64,000 nt of DNA from Ruegeria lacuscaerulensis (GCF_013034685.1 NZ_WQGO01000006.1:310001-374000); one strand, 5' to 3'. Counted from the first letter of the stretch, positions 30,171-39,046 are shown. A program made the numbers and translations. The notes: generated by a model not told the origin, from the letters alone.

Positions 30171-30210
30171 AAATTGCAGTGTGCGGCGCTGATATTGTAG
30201 GGAGAACCCT

Positions 30211-30918
30211 ATGAAAATCGACAGTAGAGCAGAAATTCCCGCGCGCCAAGCTTGGCGAAGAGGGCAAAAAAAGAAGTCCCATTTCTTGTCCGCAAGAAAA
30301 GCACAGGGCGTGATCCAGACTGAAAGTGGATTGGAGGCAAGTTTTGCATTTGGTTGCGACCTGCATCCGAAGGTTAAAGCTATCAGGCCGCAACCCTGCA
30401 CTTTCGATCTGAAATCAGGTCGTGTTTATCCAACAAAAGCGGAGCTCATCACCAAGTTCAAGGGAACGGGATACAAACCAAAACCTTACACCCCTGATTT
30501 TGAAGTCATCTGTTTTGATGGCCGGAAGCTCTTTGTGGAAGTGCGACACTCTAGATTGTTGAAGCACAATGAGAGCACGTTGCTACTGCCAAACATCTTT
30601 AGAAGCCTCGGTTTAGAGCTTCTGATCCTCACCGATCAATTTCTTGCCAGAGATTTGGTGCACAATATCCGATCTCTGCATCCCTACATTCAGAGGTCTC
30701 CGACTGATGAGTTCCTTCGCAAACTGTCTTCAATTGAAGCACAAACGTTCCGGTTGGAATTTCTCCTGCAAGAACTGGGTTGTAGCCAGATCGATGTACT
30801 AAGTTCAATCGTATTGGGCCACATCTCAGTTGATCTTAGAGCAGGCATGCTCCGACCCAAATCTGTTGGACAGTTAGCCTACGGCCAAAAGTCTCATCTG
30901 GAGATCTTTCCACTGTGA
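30211..30918 (+). CDS. tnsA: TnsA-like transposon endonuclease
   Basis: This 235-residue protein with the TnsA N-terminal nuclease fold has Glu42 in SGLEASFAFG, Asp96 in PYTPDFEV and Glu110 in LFVEVRH. In Tn7, TnsA cuts the 5' ends of the element, giving cut-and-paste transposition. Here the usual catalytic lysine position (EVK) reads Arg112, which could weaken cleavage. The gene follows GGGAGAA and overlaps tnsB by 4 bases (GTGA). Confidence 0.85.
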   Translation: MKIDSRAEIPARQAWRRGQKKKSHFLSARKAQGVIQTESGLEASFAFGCDLHPKVKAIRPQPCTFDLKSGRVYPTKAELITKFKGTGYKPKPYTPDFEVICFDGRKLFVEVRHSRLLKHNESTLLLPNIFRSLGLELLILTDQFLARDLVHNIRSLHPYIQRSPTDEFLRKLSSIEAQTFRLEFLLQELGCSQIDVLSSIVLGHISVDLRAGMLRPKSVGQLAYGQKSHLEIFPL

Positions 30919-32873
30919 CGCAGCAAGGCCCCAACTATGTCGGATGGAATGTTCTCATCGGAACGGAAGCTTTCGTGGTCAAGGAGTTTGGTCATCAAAG
31001 AGACCACGTTTTGCTTCAGGATGAACAAGGGACATACAAAGAAATTACCAATGAAGAATTCAGGACGCTTTATTCTCTCGGTGTGGTAAGCAGCCCGCAT
31101 CTTCATGGTACGACTTCCAAAAGACTGGGTACACCAGAGGAAAACAACGAAACGTGCTTTCGAGAACTGATCCTTGTCAGAGTAATTGAACTACAAAGAC
31201 AAGGATACTCGTGGGCTAAGATTAGAGACAAATTGGCAGATGAGTTCGCTGCGCATCCGCTTCATGTACATCGGAAGAAACCTTTTCCGACTGTAAGGAC
31301 CATTCAGAATTGGCGCACGCAGTACCTACTTTCAGGAAAAGCAGGTCTACGATCCAAGACACGTAATTCCGGCAATCGTACTCCGAGGTATAACGCGGAG
31401 TTCCGGGAGGTCGTTTTGGATCTTTTGGAAGAACATTTTCTTAACAACGACCTAAAAACTATCACTTGGATTGCCCGGCAAGCCAAGCGGCTGTACCGAA
31501 GGCAATGCGAATCCGAAGGCAAGGTGCCCGGTCCCTGCGGAAGAAAGTGTGTTGAAGCAATTGTTTACAGCCTGCCACATGCCGGACTTTTAAAACGGCG
31601 ACTGGGGGACGAAGAGGCAAACAGGCGCTATCTAATGGCGCTGGAGTACCAAAGAGTATCCACCCCGCTCGAAAGGGTAGAATTGGATTGCACCACGCTC
31701 GATGTTTGGTGCGTCGATGATGACGGAACCCCAATTGGCCGCCCCCACATTTGCGTAGCAATCGACTGCGCAACCGGTGTTATTCTTGGGATGCAACTCA
31801 GTTGGAGCCGTCCCGACACTGCATTGGTTTCTCGAACTGTAAAGGAAATCTTGGAGCCCAAAACACCAGCATTTTTCATGATGCACGGTGTCGAGAACGA
31901 TTTTCAGACATTCGGGACGCCTCAGCTGTTGATTACAGACCAGGGCACCGAAAACAGCGGTGACGTCTTCCATACGATCATCGATTGTTCGAGCCTGGAA
32001 TGGCGCAAGATGATCCCAGGTCGACCGGATAAAAAACCGTTCATCGAACGTTTCTTCTTGGAGCTGAGCCGGTTTGTCACTCAATTCCCTGGTGCTTCGC
32101 AAACGTCCCTCATCGGCCCGAGAGATCGGACGGACAAGGCACAAAAAGAGGCCCGCCTAACTTTGCAAGAGATTGAAACGCGACTGCAAAAATGGCGCTA
32201 CGATGTGTACTTACGCATGCCCAGGCGACGCGTACAACACGTGCTCCGAAGACTGGAATCTCCGATGCAATCTTGGCGTAGGACTTCCAAAGACTGTTTT
32301 GTACCAATGCCCCCAGATCCCCACGAACTCAGAGAGATGTTTATGGTTCAGGCTGCGACGAGAACTGTGCAACGGTACGGTATCTCCTACGGAGGAGTGA
32401 CATACCATAGCGCTGAACTCGCCAACTACTTGAAAATGGTCGGTGTACCCACGACAGTCGATATCCGCGTTGACCCGAATGACATTCGAGAAATTGCGGT
32501 TTTGGATCGCCTGAATAATGAGCATTTCTTCGTACCCGCAAAGTATGAAGAGTGCCCGGCTCTATCCTTCGATGAGTTGGCGAGGCTGCGAAAGCAAACC
32601 TTCACCCCGGAAGACGAAGAGCTTCAAGAAAAGGCGCTGATCGCTGCGATGGCTCTGCACCTCTACGAAGAAGAACCAAAGGCAAGGACAAAGACCGCAA
32701 AGTCTCGGGAGAAGGCCGCCAAAGAGGAGCGAAGACAGGAAATCTTCGCCCAATCCAAGAAAGTCATGGATAAGCACGGTCATTCAGAGCCCGCGTACAG
32801 GGTGGAAAAACCTGAGTTTGATCTGCCCAACAAACTGCCAAGTTTTGTCTCTAAAGGAGGGTGCCCGCAATGA
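30915..32873 (+). CDS. tnsB: TnsB/TniA-like DDE transposase
   Basis: This 652-residue transposase has DNA-binding helices in the first 230 residues (TVRTIQNWRTQYLLSGKAGL). The catalytic triad is Asp258 (VELDCT), Asp342 (LITDQGTEN) and Glu378 (KPFIERFF), followed by a Mu-type C-terminal domain and a charged tail. It would bind the repeated end motifs and cut and join the 3' ends. It overlaps its neighbours by 4 bases on each side. Confidence 0.93.
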   Translation: MTQQGPNYVGWNVLIGTEAFVVKEFGHQRDHVLLQDEQGTYKEITNEEFRTLYSLGVVSSPHLHGTTSKRLGTPEENNETCFRELILVRVIELQRQGYSWAKIRDKLADEFAAHPLHVHRKKPFPTVRTIQNWRTQYLLSGKAGLRSKTRNSGNRTPRYNAEFREVVLDLLEEHFLNNDLKTITWIARQAKRLYRRQCESEGKVPGPCGRKCVEAIVYSLPHAGLLKRRLGDEEANRRYLMALEYQRVSTPLERVELDCTTLDVWCVDDDGTPIGRPHICVAIDCATGVILGMQLSWSRPDTALVSRTVKEILEPKTPAFFMMHGVENDFQTFGTPQLLITDQGTENSGDVFHTIIDCSSLEWRKMIPGRPDKKPFIERFFLELSRFVTQFPGASQTSLIGPRDRTDKAQKEARLTLQEIETRLQKWRYDVYLRMPRRRVQHVLRRLESPMQSWRRTSKDCFVPMPPDPHELREMFMVQAATRTVQRYGISYGGVTYHSAELANYLKMVGVPTTVDIRVDPNDIREIAVLDRLNNEHFFVPAKYEECPALSFDELARLRKQTFTPEDEELQEKALIAAMALHLYEEEPKARTKTAKSREKAAKEERRQEIFAQSKKVMDKHGHSEPAYRVEKPEFDLPNKLPSFVSKGGCPQ

Positions 32874-33859
32874 CAGAGCGAGTGTTTGAAGTTCTGAACC
32901 AGACAATTGAACATCCGAGCTATTTGGTTGCCAAAGACAAATTGGTTGAAGCCGTCTCCATCTCTCGCAAGTTAAACGGCGCCGCAGTTTTCTTGTCCGG
33001 ACCTACACGCTGCGGAAAGACGCAACTCTTGAATGACGTTCAAGTTGAACTCGGCAAGCGACCAGATCTCAGTAGCGACCTGCTTGAGTATTCTGGTTTG
33101 AGCGGAGCAAGTGATTTTGTCATCGGAAGTATTCCGACCAAACCAAACAGCAAGACACTGCTTACAGCGATGCTGGAAGCCGTTGGGGTCAAAGCCGGAC
33201 CAACCCAAAGCGCGCATGATTTACAGGCCCGTCTGTGCTTCGCTGTGCGTGAAAAAGGTATTCGCACAATCGCGTTGGATGAATGTAGCCATTGCGCCGA
33301 ACGAGGTGCTCATCTGTCAAAACGTGGCGCAACCGACCATTTCAAATGGCTAATCGATCAAACAGGGGTCACGTTGATCCTCGCCGGTTTGCCTAAGTTT
33401 CAGGGGCTCATTGATGAAAACGAGCAATTGAGGGACAGAACGCTGTCGACTATCGAGCTGTTTCCGTATGCTTGGTCGAGTGGCGCCGATGCTACAAGCT
33501 TTGCCGCAGCGTTCTCTGAAGCTCTATGCAACATGCAAGCCGCCGGTGGCCAGTTTGACTTTGATTTCGAAGAACTGGTGGTCAGATTGTACGGCGTAAC
33601 TGGAGGTCGCGTTGGAATGCTTGTGCGCATCCTCCAAGTGGCCGCGCTCAAGATGAAGTCGACGACGCTGACATCCAAGATTATCTCGGACAGCGCAATT
33701 CAGTTGACGCAAAAGAGCCTAAACGCTGGTTACTTTTTTGGGGAGGAAGCACCTCAGAAAATCGACCTTGTTCGATCCTACATCCATGTCATGCAGGACG
33801 CTGGCTTGGATGTGACCCCAGAGTCACTCATTGACCTTGAAGCGTTAGAGGCCGCATGA
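32870..33859 (+). CDS. tnsC: TnsC/TniB-like AAA+ transposition regulator
   Basis: This 329-residue ATPase has Walker A GPTRCGKT (residues 44-51) and Walker B TIALDEC. It links the target-selecting TniQ protein to the transposase and enforces target immunity. I start at ATG 32870, whose ATGA overlaps the tnsB stop; an in-frame GTG lies 9 bases earlier. It overlaps tniQ by ATGA. Confidence 0.92.
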   Translation: MTERVFEVLNQTIEHPSYLVAKDKLVEAVSISRKLNGAAVFLSGPTRCGKTQLLNDVQVELGKRPDLSSDLLEYSGLSGASDFVIGSIPTKPNSKTLLTAMLEAVGVKAGPTQSAHDLQARLCFAVREKGIRTIALDECSHCAERGAHLSKRGATDHFKWLIDQTGVTLILAGLPKFQGLIDENEQLRDRTLSTIELFPYAWSSGADATSFAAAFSEALCNMQAAGGQFDFDFEELVVRLYGVTGGRVGMLVRILQVAALKMKSTTLTSKIISDSAIQLTQKSLNAGYFFGEEAPQKIDLVRSYIHVMQDAGLDVTPESLIDLEALEAA

Positions 33860-35652
33860 CATCGAGACGCTCTGACTTTCTGAGACCAAAAAATTCAGAA
33901 AGCCTGTTGGGCTATATTAGGCGTTTAGGGCGAGCAAAAGCACACTACTTCACGTCGGATTTTTTGGCAGAACTTGGCAATCGATACGGGCGTCAATTGG
34001 TTGATGATATCGCCGCAATTGAAGAGGAGTTGAGGGTCCCGCCCGGGACACTTGAACGTCTCGCACCTAGCTCGCCACCGAAAGATCCTAGTAGAGACTG
34101 GCAATACGAACGTCTTCACTCTGACCCAGTTTGCCCACAATGCCTCGCGGAAAAGAAACCATATCAAGCGCTATGGCGGCACTCCCTGGTAACTGCATGT
34201 CATGAACATCGATTGAGGCTGGTTGACGTTTGTCCAAATTGTTCGGAGAGATTGACACCACAGGTGGGTGGCTATCGATTGTGCAGTTGTGGATTTCCTC
34301 TTGATAACCTGCCACGCTATCAAGCTTCAGAGCACGAGTGCGATGTAGCATCCGCAATCTCAGGCACCGGTCCATTGATCCCACATGCCGAAACCAGAAC
34401 CAGACCCCCGAGCAACATCGGTAAATTCGTTCATTTCCTAGCCTCTGGGTTTCAAGCTAGCCGTACGGGTAAGTTCGGAAAAACGAAAATTCCGAAGACC
34501 GTTGAAGACGCGGTTCGACTAATGGCGCCGGTCGAATCCCTTTTGGCAAACTGGCCGCATGGTTTCGAAAATTATGTGAAAAAGCTGCTGCATGAAGGTG
34601 ATCCCGATGCAACTTCTGCTCCTGAGCGGCTGGGCAACTGGTATCAGCGCCTAATGCGGTTTCGAGAACCGGAATACGATGTGTTTAAGGACGCAGTGGC
34701 ACGTGTGATCGAGAGAGAATTCAGTGGCTTCCATCCGGGTCATTTGGCGACTACTTCATCGAGAGAGTGGTTGCCCGCAACGGAAGCGGCGCGACAACTC
34801 GGAATTTCTGCACAGCGTCTCGTTGCGGCAGTCCAGAAAAAAGAGATCGCTGGTAAGATCAGTCAACGCGGATTTGGACATAATCAAACAGTCGTTCCCA
34901 GGTTCGAAGTTCTCAACATTGCAGTAGATCGTCGGCGCTTCTGGAGCGCGGCAGAAACATGTGACTATCTGGGAGTTGGACGTACACAATTCCAATTTCT
35001 CAAAGAACTTGGTGTGGTCGGCGAAGTCCCAGTTTCAGATCGGCCACCGCTCGTGGATGGCCGGTTCCACTCGAATTCGGTAGAGGAACTTGTCTTTAAG
35101 ATTAGAGCATCGGCCACTGAATTGACGGGAGAGGCAGTTTTGTTCAAAGAGCTTACGCTTAATCGAACAACTGACAAGACGGCGCTGAAGAAGCTCATTC
35201 GTCTCATTTGTGAAGGTTCTATCGCTGCTGAATTGGAAGATCAGGATGTCCTACTCGGTGATTTCAGGTTCCAGAAATCGGACGTCGAAAAGGTTCTGCG
35301 ATCTGAGCGGCACTCGTTGGACTGGACTGCAAATGATGTCGCGAAGTTAACGGGTTGGAAGGCTCAGGCGGTGACACATTGGTGCAAGCTGGGCCTGCTC
35401 GGATCTCGCAAAGTTCCGCACGGCCCAAGCGAGTCTTTCTTGGTCAGACCACAGCAGCTTGTGATCTTTCAAAGCGAGTACATGCCCGTCGCGACACTGG
35501 CGAGGTCAAGAGGTACAACATCCCGAAAGCTACTGTCCGATTTTGAGAGCAAAGGGATTGAGACACATGGCGCGCAAATTGAAGGCAAGACGACGCGAGG
35601 GCACCTAGTAAAACTAAGTGACCTGGCTTCGCTGCTGTCTGAGGCCGCCTAG
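33856..35652 (+). CDS. tniQ: TniQ/TnsD-family target-selection protein with multiple C-terminal helix-turn-helix segments
   Basis: This 598-residue protein has a TniQ domain and zinc ligands (PVCPQC at 93-96, WRHSLVTACHEH at 107-118, VCPNC at 126-129, CSC at 143-145). The C-terminal half carries helix-turn-helix-like units at about 305-335, 362-390, 425-470, 489-520 and 543-575, each starting with an AT/A-E-A-A-type helix (LPATEAARQLGIS, WSAAETCDYLGVG, WTANDVAKLTGW). That length resembles TnsD, which reads a fixed attachment site, rather than short TniQ. The insertion right after gyrB suggests it binds the gyrB 3' end. Confidence 0.88.
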   Translation: MTSRRSDFLRPKNSESLLGYIRRLGRAKAHYFTSDFLAELGNRYGRQLVDDIAAIEEELRVPPGTLERLAPSSPPKDPSRDWQYERLHSDPVCPQCLAEKKPYQALWRHSLVTACHEHRLRLVDVCPNCSERLTPQVGGYRLCSCGFPLDNLPRYQASEHECDVASAISGTGPLIPHAETRTRPPSNIGKFVHFLASGFQASRTGKFGKTKIPKTVEDAVRLMAPVESLLANWPHGFENYVKKLLHEGDPDATSAPERLGNWYQRLMRFREPEYDVFKDAVARVIEREFSGFHPGHLATTSSREWLPATEAARQLGISAQRLVAAVQKKEIAGKISQRGFGHNQTVVPRFEVLNIAVDRRRFWSAAETCDYLGVGRTQFQFLKELGVVGEVPVSDRPPLVDGRFHSNSVEELVFKIRASATELTGEAVLFKELTLNRTTDKTALKKLIRLICEGSIAAELEDQDVLLGDFRFQKSDVEKVLRSERHSLDWTANDVAKLTGWKAQAVTHWCKLGLLGSRKVPHGPSESFLVRPQQLVIFQSEYMPVATLARSRGTTSRKLLSDFESKGIETHGAQIEGKTTRGHLVKLSDLASLLSEAA

Positions 35653-35893
35653 TGCTCGCCTGCACCATCCGAAAAGAACACCACTGAAATGCGCTGTCCA
35701 ATTGCAGGTTCAACCATGCTCATAGTAGAGACTGGTGGTACATAGTTCCGCAGAGCAGTGCTGGGGAAATGCTTATCCGTGGCGCTTTGGTTCCTAGCAG
35801 GAGAGGCGCTTAGAAGAAGCACGCACTACTACGACGACAGTCGCCATAGACTTCTTATGTCAAATATTGGTTAAGGGCGGCAGGTACGCTGTA

Positions 35894-36490
35894 CTAGCGG
35901 TCTGGGTCTGTATCGAGTTTGCCCCAGAGATCATCAACCATATCTGAGAAGCCATCATTCGAGGCCTCCTTGGGCAGTAGACCAGCTCTTCGCCGGCGTT
36001 CGACCTCGGCCATTAGTTCTTCCTCTGTGGCTGTCTCAACCACATCACATCGAAGAGCTTCAATCTCGTCCGCTGTCCACGACTCAAATTTGTCAGCGTA
36101 GAAGCCTAGGGAATACGGCTCGTCATCAGAAATCTGCTTGATCACAGCATTCCAATCTTCGCTTTGGTTCGTTTCCTTTTCGACCCTCTCATCTAGTTCG
36201 CGGATTGACTTGCGGATCATCGGCAGCAGTTCTGCCTCAACGCTTTCTTCGCCCGCGCCGGTCCCCGCAAGCCAAAGGTCTGCGATCTTGCGGACGAGCC
36301 TCCAGACCGTCTGATTTCGAGGGTGGCCTTTAATCCGGCCGCCAAGGCCTTTTTCCTGAATGCCCAGCTGTTCAGCGGCCCGTTCGCTCATTCGAATATT
36401 GTAATCAGACACGTCCGAGAGCTCTGAATCGTTCTCAGATACAGCTCGAGCGACTTCTTGATCACCGACGTAAACAACCACCTTCAACAT
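35894..36490 (-). CDS. Hypothetical protein, last gene of the eight-gene cargo operon
   Basis: This 198-residue acidic, mostly helical protein starts MLKVVVYVGDQEVARAVSENDSELSDVSDYNIRMSE, with a short beta-rich N-terminus and long charged helices later. No catalytic motif or membrane segment was seen. It begins 4 bases after the small membrane protein gene. A 241-bp gap with nothing recognisable separates its end from convergent tniQ. Function is unknown. Confidence 0.6.
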   Translation of the reverse strand: MLKVVVYVGDQEVARAVSENDSELSDVSDYNIRMSERAAEQLGIQEKGLGGRIKGHPRNQTVWRLVRKIADLWLAGTGAGEESVEAELLPMIRKSIRELDERVEKETNQSEDWNAVIKQISDDEPYSLGFYADKFESWTADEIEALRCDVVETATEEELMAEVERRRRAGLLPKEASNDGFSDMVDDLWGKLDTDPDR

Positions 36491-36494
36491 CCCG

Positions 36495-36683
36495 CTAGCC
36501 CTTCCTTCGCAGGTTCATCACCCGGTCCAGGTGGCTGTAGTCCAGATCTCGCATGATCTTCTTCACTCGCTCTGGATCGACTTCGCGATCTTTTCCAGCA
36601 GTGTGGACGATGTGTCTGACGTAGATCGTCAAAGCGACAATGATCACGGCGGATAAGATCAAGCTGAAATGCTCGGCCCCCAT
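36495..36683 (-). CDS. Small single-pass membrane protein
   Basis: This protein of about 62 residues has one strong membrane helix (FSLILSAVIIVALTIYV) and a basic C-terminal tail (RVKKIMRDLDYSHLDRVMNLRRKG). The ATG at 36683 overlaps the stop codon of the preceding gene (TGATG). Alternative GTG and TTG starts lie 3 and 6 bases upstream. Function is unknown. Confidence 0.6.
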   Translation of the reverse strand: MGAEHFSLILSAVIIVALTIYVRHIVHTAGKDREVDPERVKKIMRDLDYSHLDRVMNLRRKG

Positions 36684-37000
36684 CACCAAGTCTTCTTCCT
36701 TGGGTCTTCGATCCCGAGGTCGTCGAACACGTTGCCGCTACCATCAGTGATCTCGACATCATGGTCTTCAATCACTAGATCCCAGGTGTTCTCTTTGACC
36801 CATTCATCCCGCCATTTGGGCGCATCGGCCGGACGCTGTGCAAAATCGGCGATTTGCTCGAGAATCATTTTGCGCAATGCAAGCCAGACCTCCGGACCCT
36901 CTCTGCGACGAGCTTGCAACTCTGGGATCAAGGCATCCAGAGGAACATCCTGTAACGGGCGCCCGAAGATCTCTTCTTCTGAAAAATCATCTGTCATCAC
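36683..37000 (-). CDS. Hypothetical acidic protein of the cargo operon
   Basis: This 105-residue soluble protein (MMTDDFSEEEIFGRPLQDVPLDALIPELQARRREGPEVW...) has no recognised motif. Its first four bases overlap the end of the upstream 50-residue gene and its stop overlaps the next start, so translation is coupled on both sides. Confidence 0.55.
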   Translation of the reverse strand: MMTDDFSEEEIFGRPLQDVPLDALIPELQARRREGPEVWLALRKMILEQIADFAQRPADAPKWRDEWVKENTWDLVIEDHDVEITDGSGNVFDDLGIEDPRKKTW

Positions 37001-37149
37001 TCAACATCCTCGACACTGATCGTCAAGACTAAGATCTTGTTTGGTTTTACAGTGACTTCTTTTACTTCAATCGCTCGAAGTTGGCCGTTCACCAAAGTCT
37101 CGTAGATTACGAAAATTGGGATTTCCTCTTTTGAAGTCTCGTCACTCAT
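36997..37149 (-). CDS. Hypothetical 50-residue protein of the cargo operon
   Basis: MSDETSKEEIPIFVIYETLV... is a small beta-rich protein. The ATG at 37149 overlaps the previous gene by 8 bases and its end overlaps the next gene by 4. The chain of overlaps is the main support for it being real. Confidence 0.5.
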   Translation of the reverse strand: MSDETSKEEIPIFVIYETLVNGQLRAIEVKEVTVKPNKILVLTISVEDVE

Positions 37150-37306
37150 CTGGCTTACCCTTCGGATCAGGCACCTTTCGCGACCGGATCTCATCCGAGG
37201 TAATCGGCTTGGTAAGTTTTGCTCGACCGGCCGCAATTTCAGCCTCCCGAAGCCTAAGCAAACGCAAGGTTTGTTCATCCAGCTCAACGTCGTCGTCATC
37301 ACCCAT
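37142..37306 (-). CDS. Hypothetical 54-residue charged protein of the cargo operon
   Basis: MGDDDDVELDEQTLRLLRLR... is a short charged helical protein with an acidic N-terminus. It starts inside the last 8 bases of the 352-residue gene and overlaps the next gene by 8 bases. Function is unknown. Confidence 0.5.
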   Translation of the reverse strand: MGDDDDVELDEQTLRLLRLREAEIAAGRAKLTKPITSDEIRSRKVPDPKGKPDE

Positions 37307-38357
37307 CAGACTTCTCCCGAGTACAGTAACAGTGAGAACAGAGCACTTGAGACCTGTCGGCTGTCCGAACGATGTCACCAACGTGGCCACACTCTTCACA
37401 CGTCACACCGCATCGAAATTCCATCCAGTCAGCGTACTCCTGAATGAGATCGTTGTATCGACTGAAACCGATGGAAATCTGGCCATCCTGGCCTTTCTTA
37501 ATATCCGAGATCTGAATAGTTCCAGGGTCCAGTGCCCTGAAATCCTGACTGAAGGAAAGCTTGTGGAGTGCTTGCGAAATCATGACGAGCCAGCCCTTTC
37601 CGACAGCAGGAACAAGAGATGCGCAATCCGGAGAAACGAGGTCTGGACAGTTTTCCACAATGTCCAGCCTCAGGCTGTCGGGCCAGGATTCTTCGGCGCC
37701 CTCAAATCGCCGCCGCAGAGCATCATTGTAGCACCAGCTGCAAAGCGTCGTCACAAACCCAAGGATGCTCTGGCGTTGTGCAGAATTAGAACAACCTTCA
37801 CAGGTTTGCTCAATCTGATCGACACGCCATTGAATCTCTTCACTCGTAGCCTGGTTGCAGCCCTGGCCCTCATAGACGCGCAAGCCTCCCCATTTCTGTT
37901 TGATCTGAACGATGGGCGGGTATTCACCACCAAACAGGTCGGGCTGCTCGTCGATCAACCTTTTCACTTTCTCAAGTGCAAGCGTAAGCTGCTCCGCCCA
38001 CCCGGCACGATACTCACCAAGCTGCTTGAAGACGCTTCCATGAATATCATTCCAGTCGACAACACTGCTCATCACTGACCTCCAGGCCCGCGCCTCTTTG
38101 AGATCGTGTGAAACCTCCGCCATAGCAGTCATCATACGGTCGACCACTTCGAGGTCATTACACTCGACATGCAAACCCTCGGTCGACCATGTGACGTCAG
38201 AGACGTGCGGAGCTGGGTAGTTGTGCGCCATCACCAAACGCATCTCTTCGGCGTACCAGGCGTCAAATGAGCGGAGATCATCTGGCGCTCCATGGTCCTC
38301 GATCACACCTCGGACCTTTCCCCGGAATTCCTTCCAGCTCTTTTCGACATCATCCAT
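37299..38357 (-). CDS. Zinc-ribbon-containing hypothetical protein, paralogue of 38540-39046
   Basis: In this 352-residue protein the middle part reads WNDIHGSVFKQLG...PPIVQIKQKWGGLRVYEG...CEGC...TLCSWCYNDA, and a second zinc-ribbon-like motif near the C-terminus is TCEECGHVGDI...CSHC. The protein encoded at 38540-39046 has the same order of motifs (FNDIKQSVEENLG, FVLQIKEKIGELRIY, CERC...LCCWC, CSVCGYFGQI...CPAC). The first 130 residues are extra. These look like a duplicated family with two cysteine clusters. The QIKEK.GGLR.Y stretch recurs in uncharacterised bacterial proteins. Function is unknown. Confidence 0.6.
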   Translation of the reverse strand: MDDVEKSWKEFRGKVRGVIEDHGAPDDLRSFDAWYAEEMRLVMAHNYPAPHVSDVTWSTEGLHVECNDLEVVDRMMTAMAEVSHDLKEARAWRSVMSSVVDWNDIHGSVFKQLGEYRAGWAEQLTLALEKVKRLIDEQPDLFGGEYPPIVQIKQKWGGLRVYEGQGCNQATSEEIQWRVDQIEQTCEGCSNSAQRQSILGFVTTLCSWCYNDALRRRFEGAEESWPDSLRLDIVENCPDLVSPDCASLVPAVGKGWLVMISQALHKLSFSQDFRALDPGTIQISDIKKGQDGQISIGFSRYNDLIQEYADWMEFRCGVTCEECGHVGDIVRTADRSQVLCSHCYCTREKSDG

Positions 38358-38360
38358 CAG

Positions 38361-38540
38361 TCACATTCTCCAGAACTTGGTCTTGTTGAGATGGAAGACC
38401 CCTCTCGAGATCTGGCAAAGGGCAATCAGCGGGACATGACCGGTGGCCAGTGAGCCCGTATTCATGAGCTTCCGGGCGTAGTTCTCATCATCGTAGTCTT
38501 CCATAATCTTATTGAAGGTCACTTGTTGTTCGGCGGTCAT
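38361..38540 (-). CDS. Hypothetical 59-residue protein of the cargo operon
   Basis: MTAEQQVTFNKIMEDYDDENYARKLM... is a small protein whose ATG at 38540 overlaps the preceding stop (TGATG) and follows AAGGA. It ends 3 bases before the 352-residue gene. No motif was recognised. Confidence 0.5.
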   Translation of the reverse strand: MTAEQQVTFNKIMEDYDDENYARKLMNTGSLATGHVPLIALCQISRGVFHLNKTKFWRM

Positions 38541-39046
38541 CACCATTCCTTCTTCACGCACGCAGGGCACCGATTACGGTCATCCGTTCGGTCGATCTGA
38601 CCGAAATAGCCACAAACTGAGCAGGTCATTCGATCTCGAGTAGGCTTTTTTCGAACGCCAAAAAGCCTCTTCCTTTTCGGGTGGCGCTTGCTCGCGACAT
38701 CATGCGCGCACCAGCAACAAAGTGTCTTGTACCAGCCGTCCAGAAGTTGGGTCTCGGCACTATTCCCGCATCGTTCACAGCTGTGATTTGCACGCGCAAT
38801 CGTCGCAGCGATCATCGACTGAATTTGTCGATCATCACACCGGTGGTAGATGCGGAGCTCGCCGATTTTCTCTTTGATCTGAAGGACAAAGGGGTAGGTG
38901 GCACCCTTCAGATCGCAGTATTCCTTAACCTCTGTGAAGAGCACCGTGACCAAGCCGGACCAGCCTTCGGGTGTGCTTCCGAGGTTCTCCTCGACCGATT
39001 GCTTGATGTCGTTGAAATCAATTGCGTTCGTGACGTCGCCCGCCAT
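38540..39046 (-). CDS. First gene of the cargo operon, double zinc-ribbon protein
   Basis: This 168-residue paralogue of the 352-residue protein downstream has cysteine pairs CERCGNS...LCCWC and CSVCGYFGQI...CPAC, separated by a basic stretch (KRHPKRKRLFGVRKK). The latter suggests nucleic-acid contact. AGGAGG eight bases before ATG 39046 fixes the start. The tRNA-like gene ends only 19 bases upstream, so this reading frame starts just after the tRNA in the same transcript. Function is unknown. Confidence 0.62.
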   Translation of the reverse strand: MAGDVTNAIDFNDIKQSVEENLGSTPEGWSGLVTVLFTEVKEYCDLKGATYPFVLQIKEKIGELRIYHRCDDRQIQSMIAATIARANHSCERCGNSAETQLLDGWYKTLCCWCAHDVASKRHPKRKRLFGVRKKPTRDRMTCSVCGYFGQIDRTDDRNRCPACVKKEW

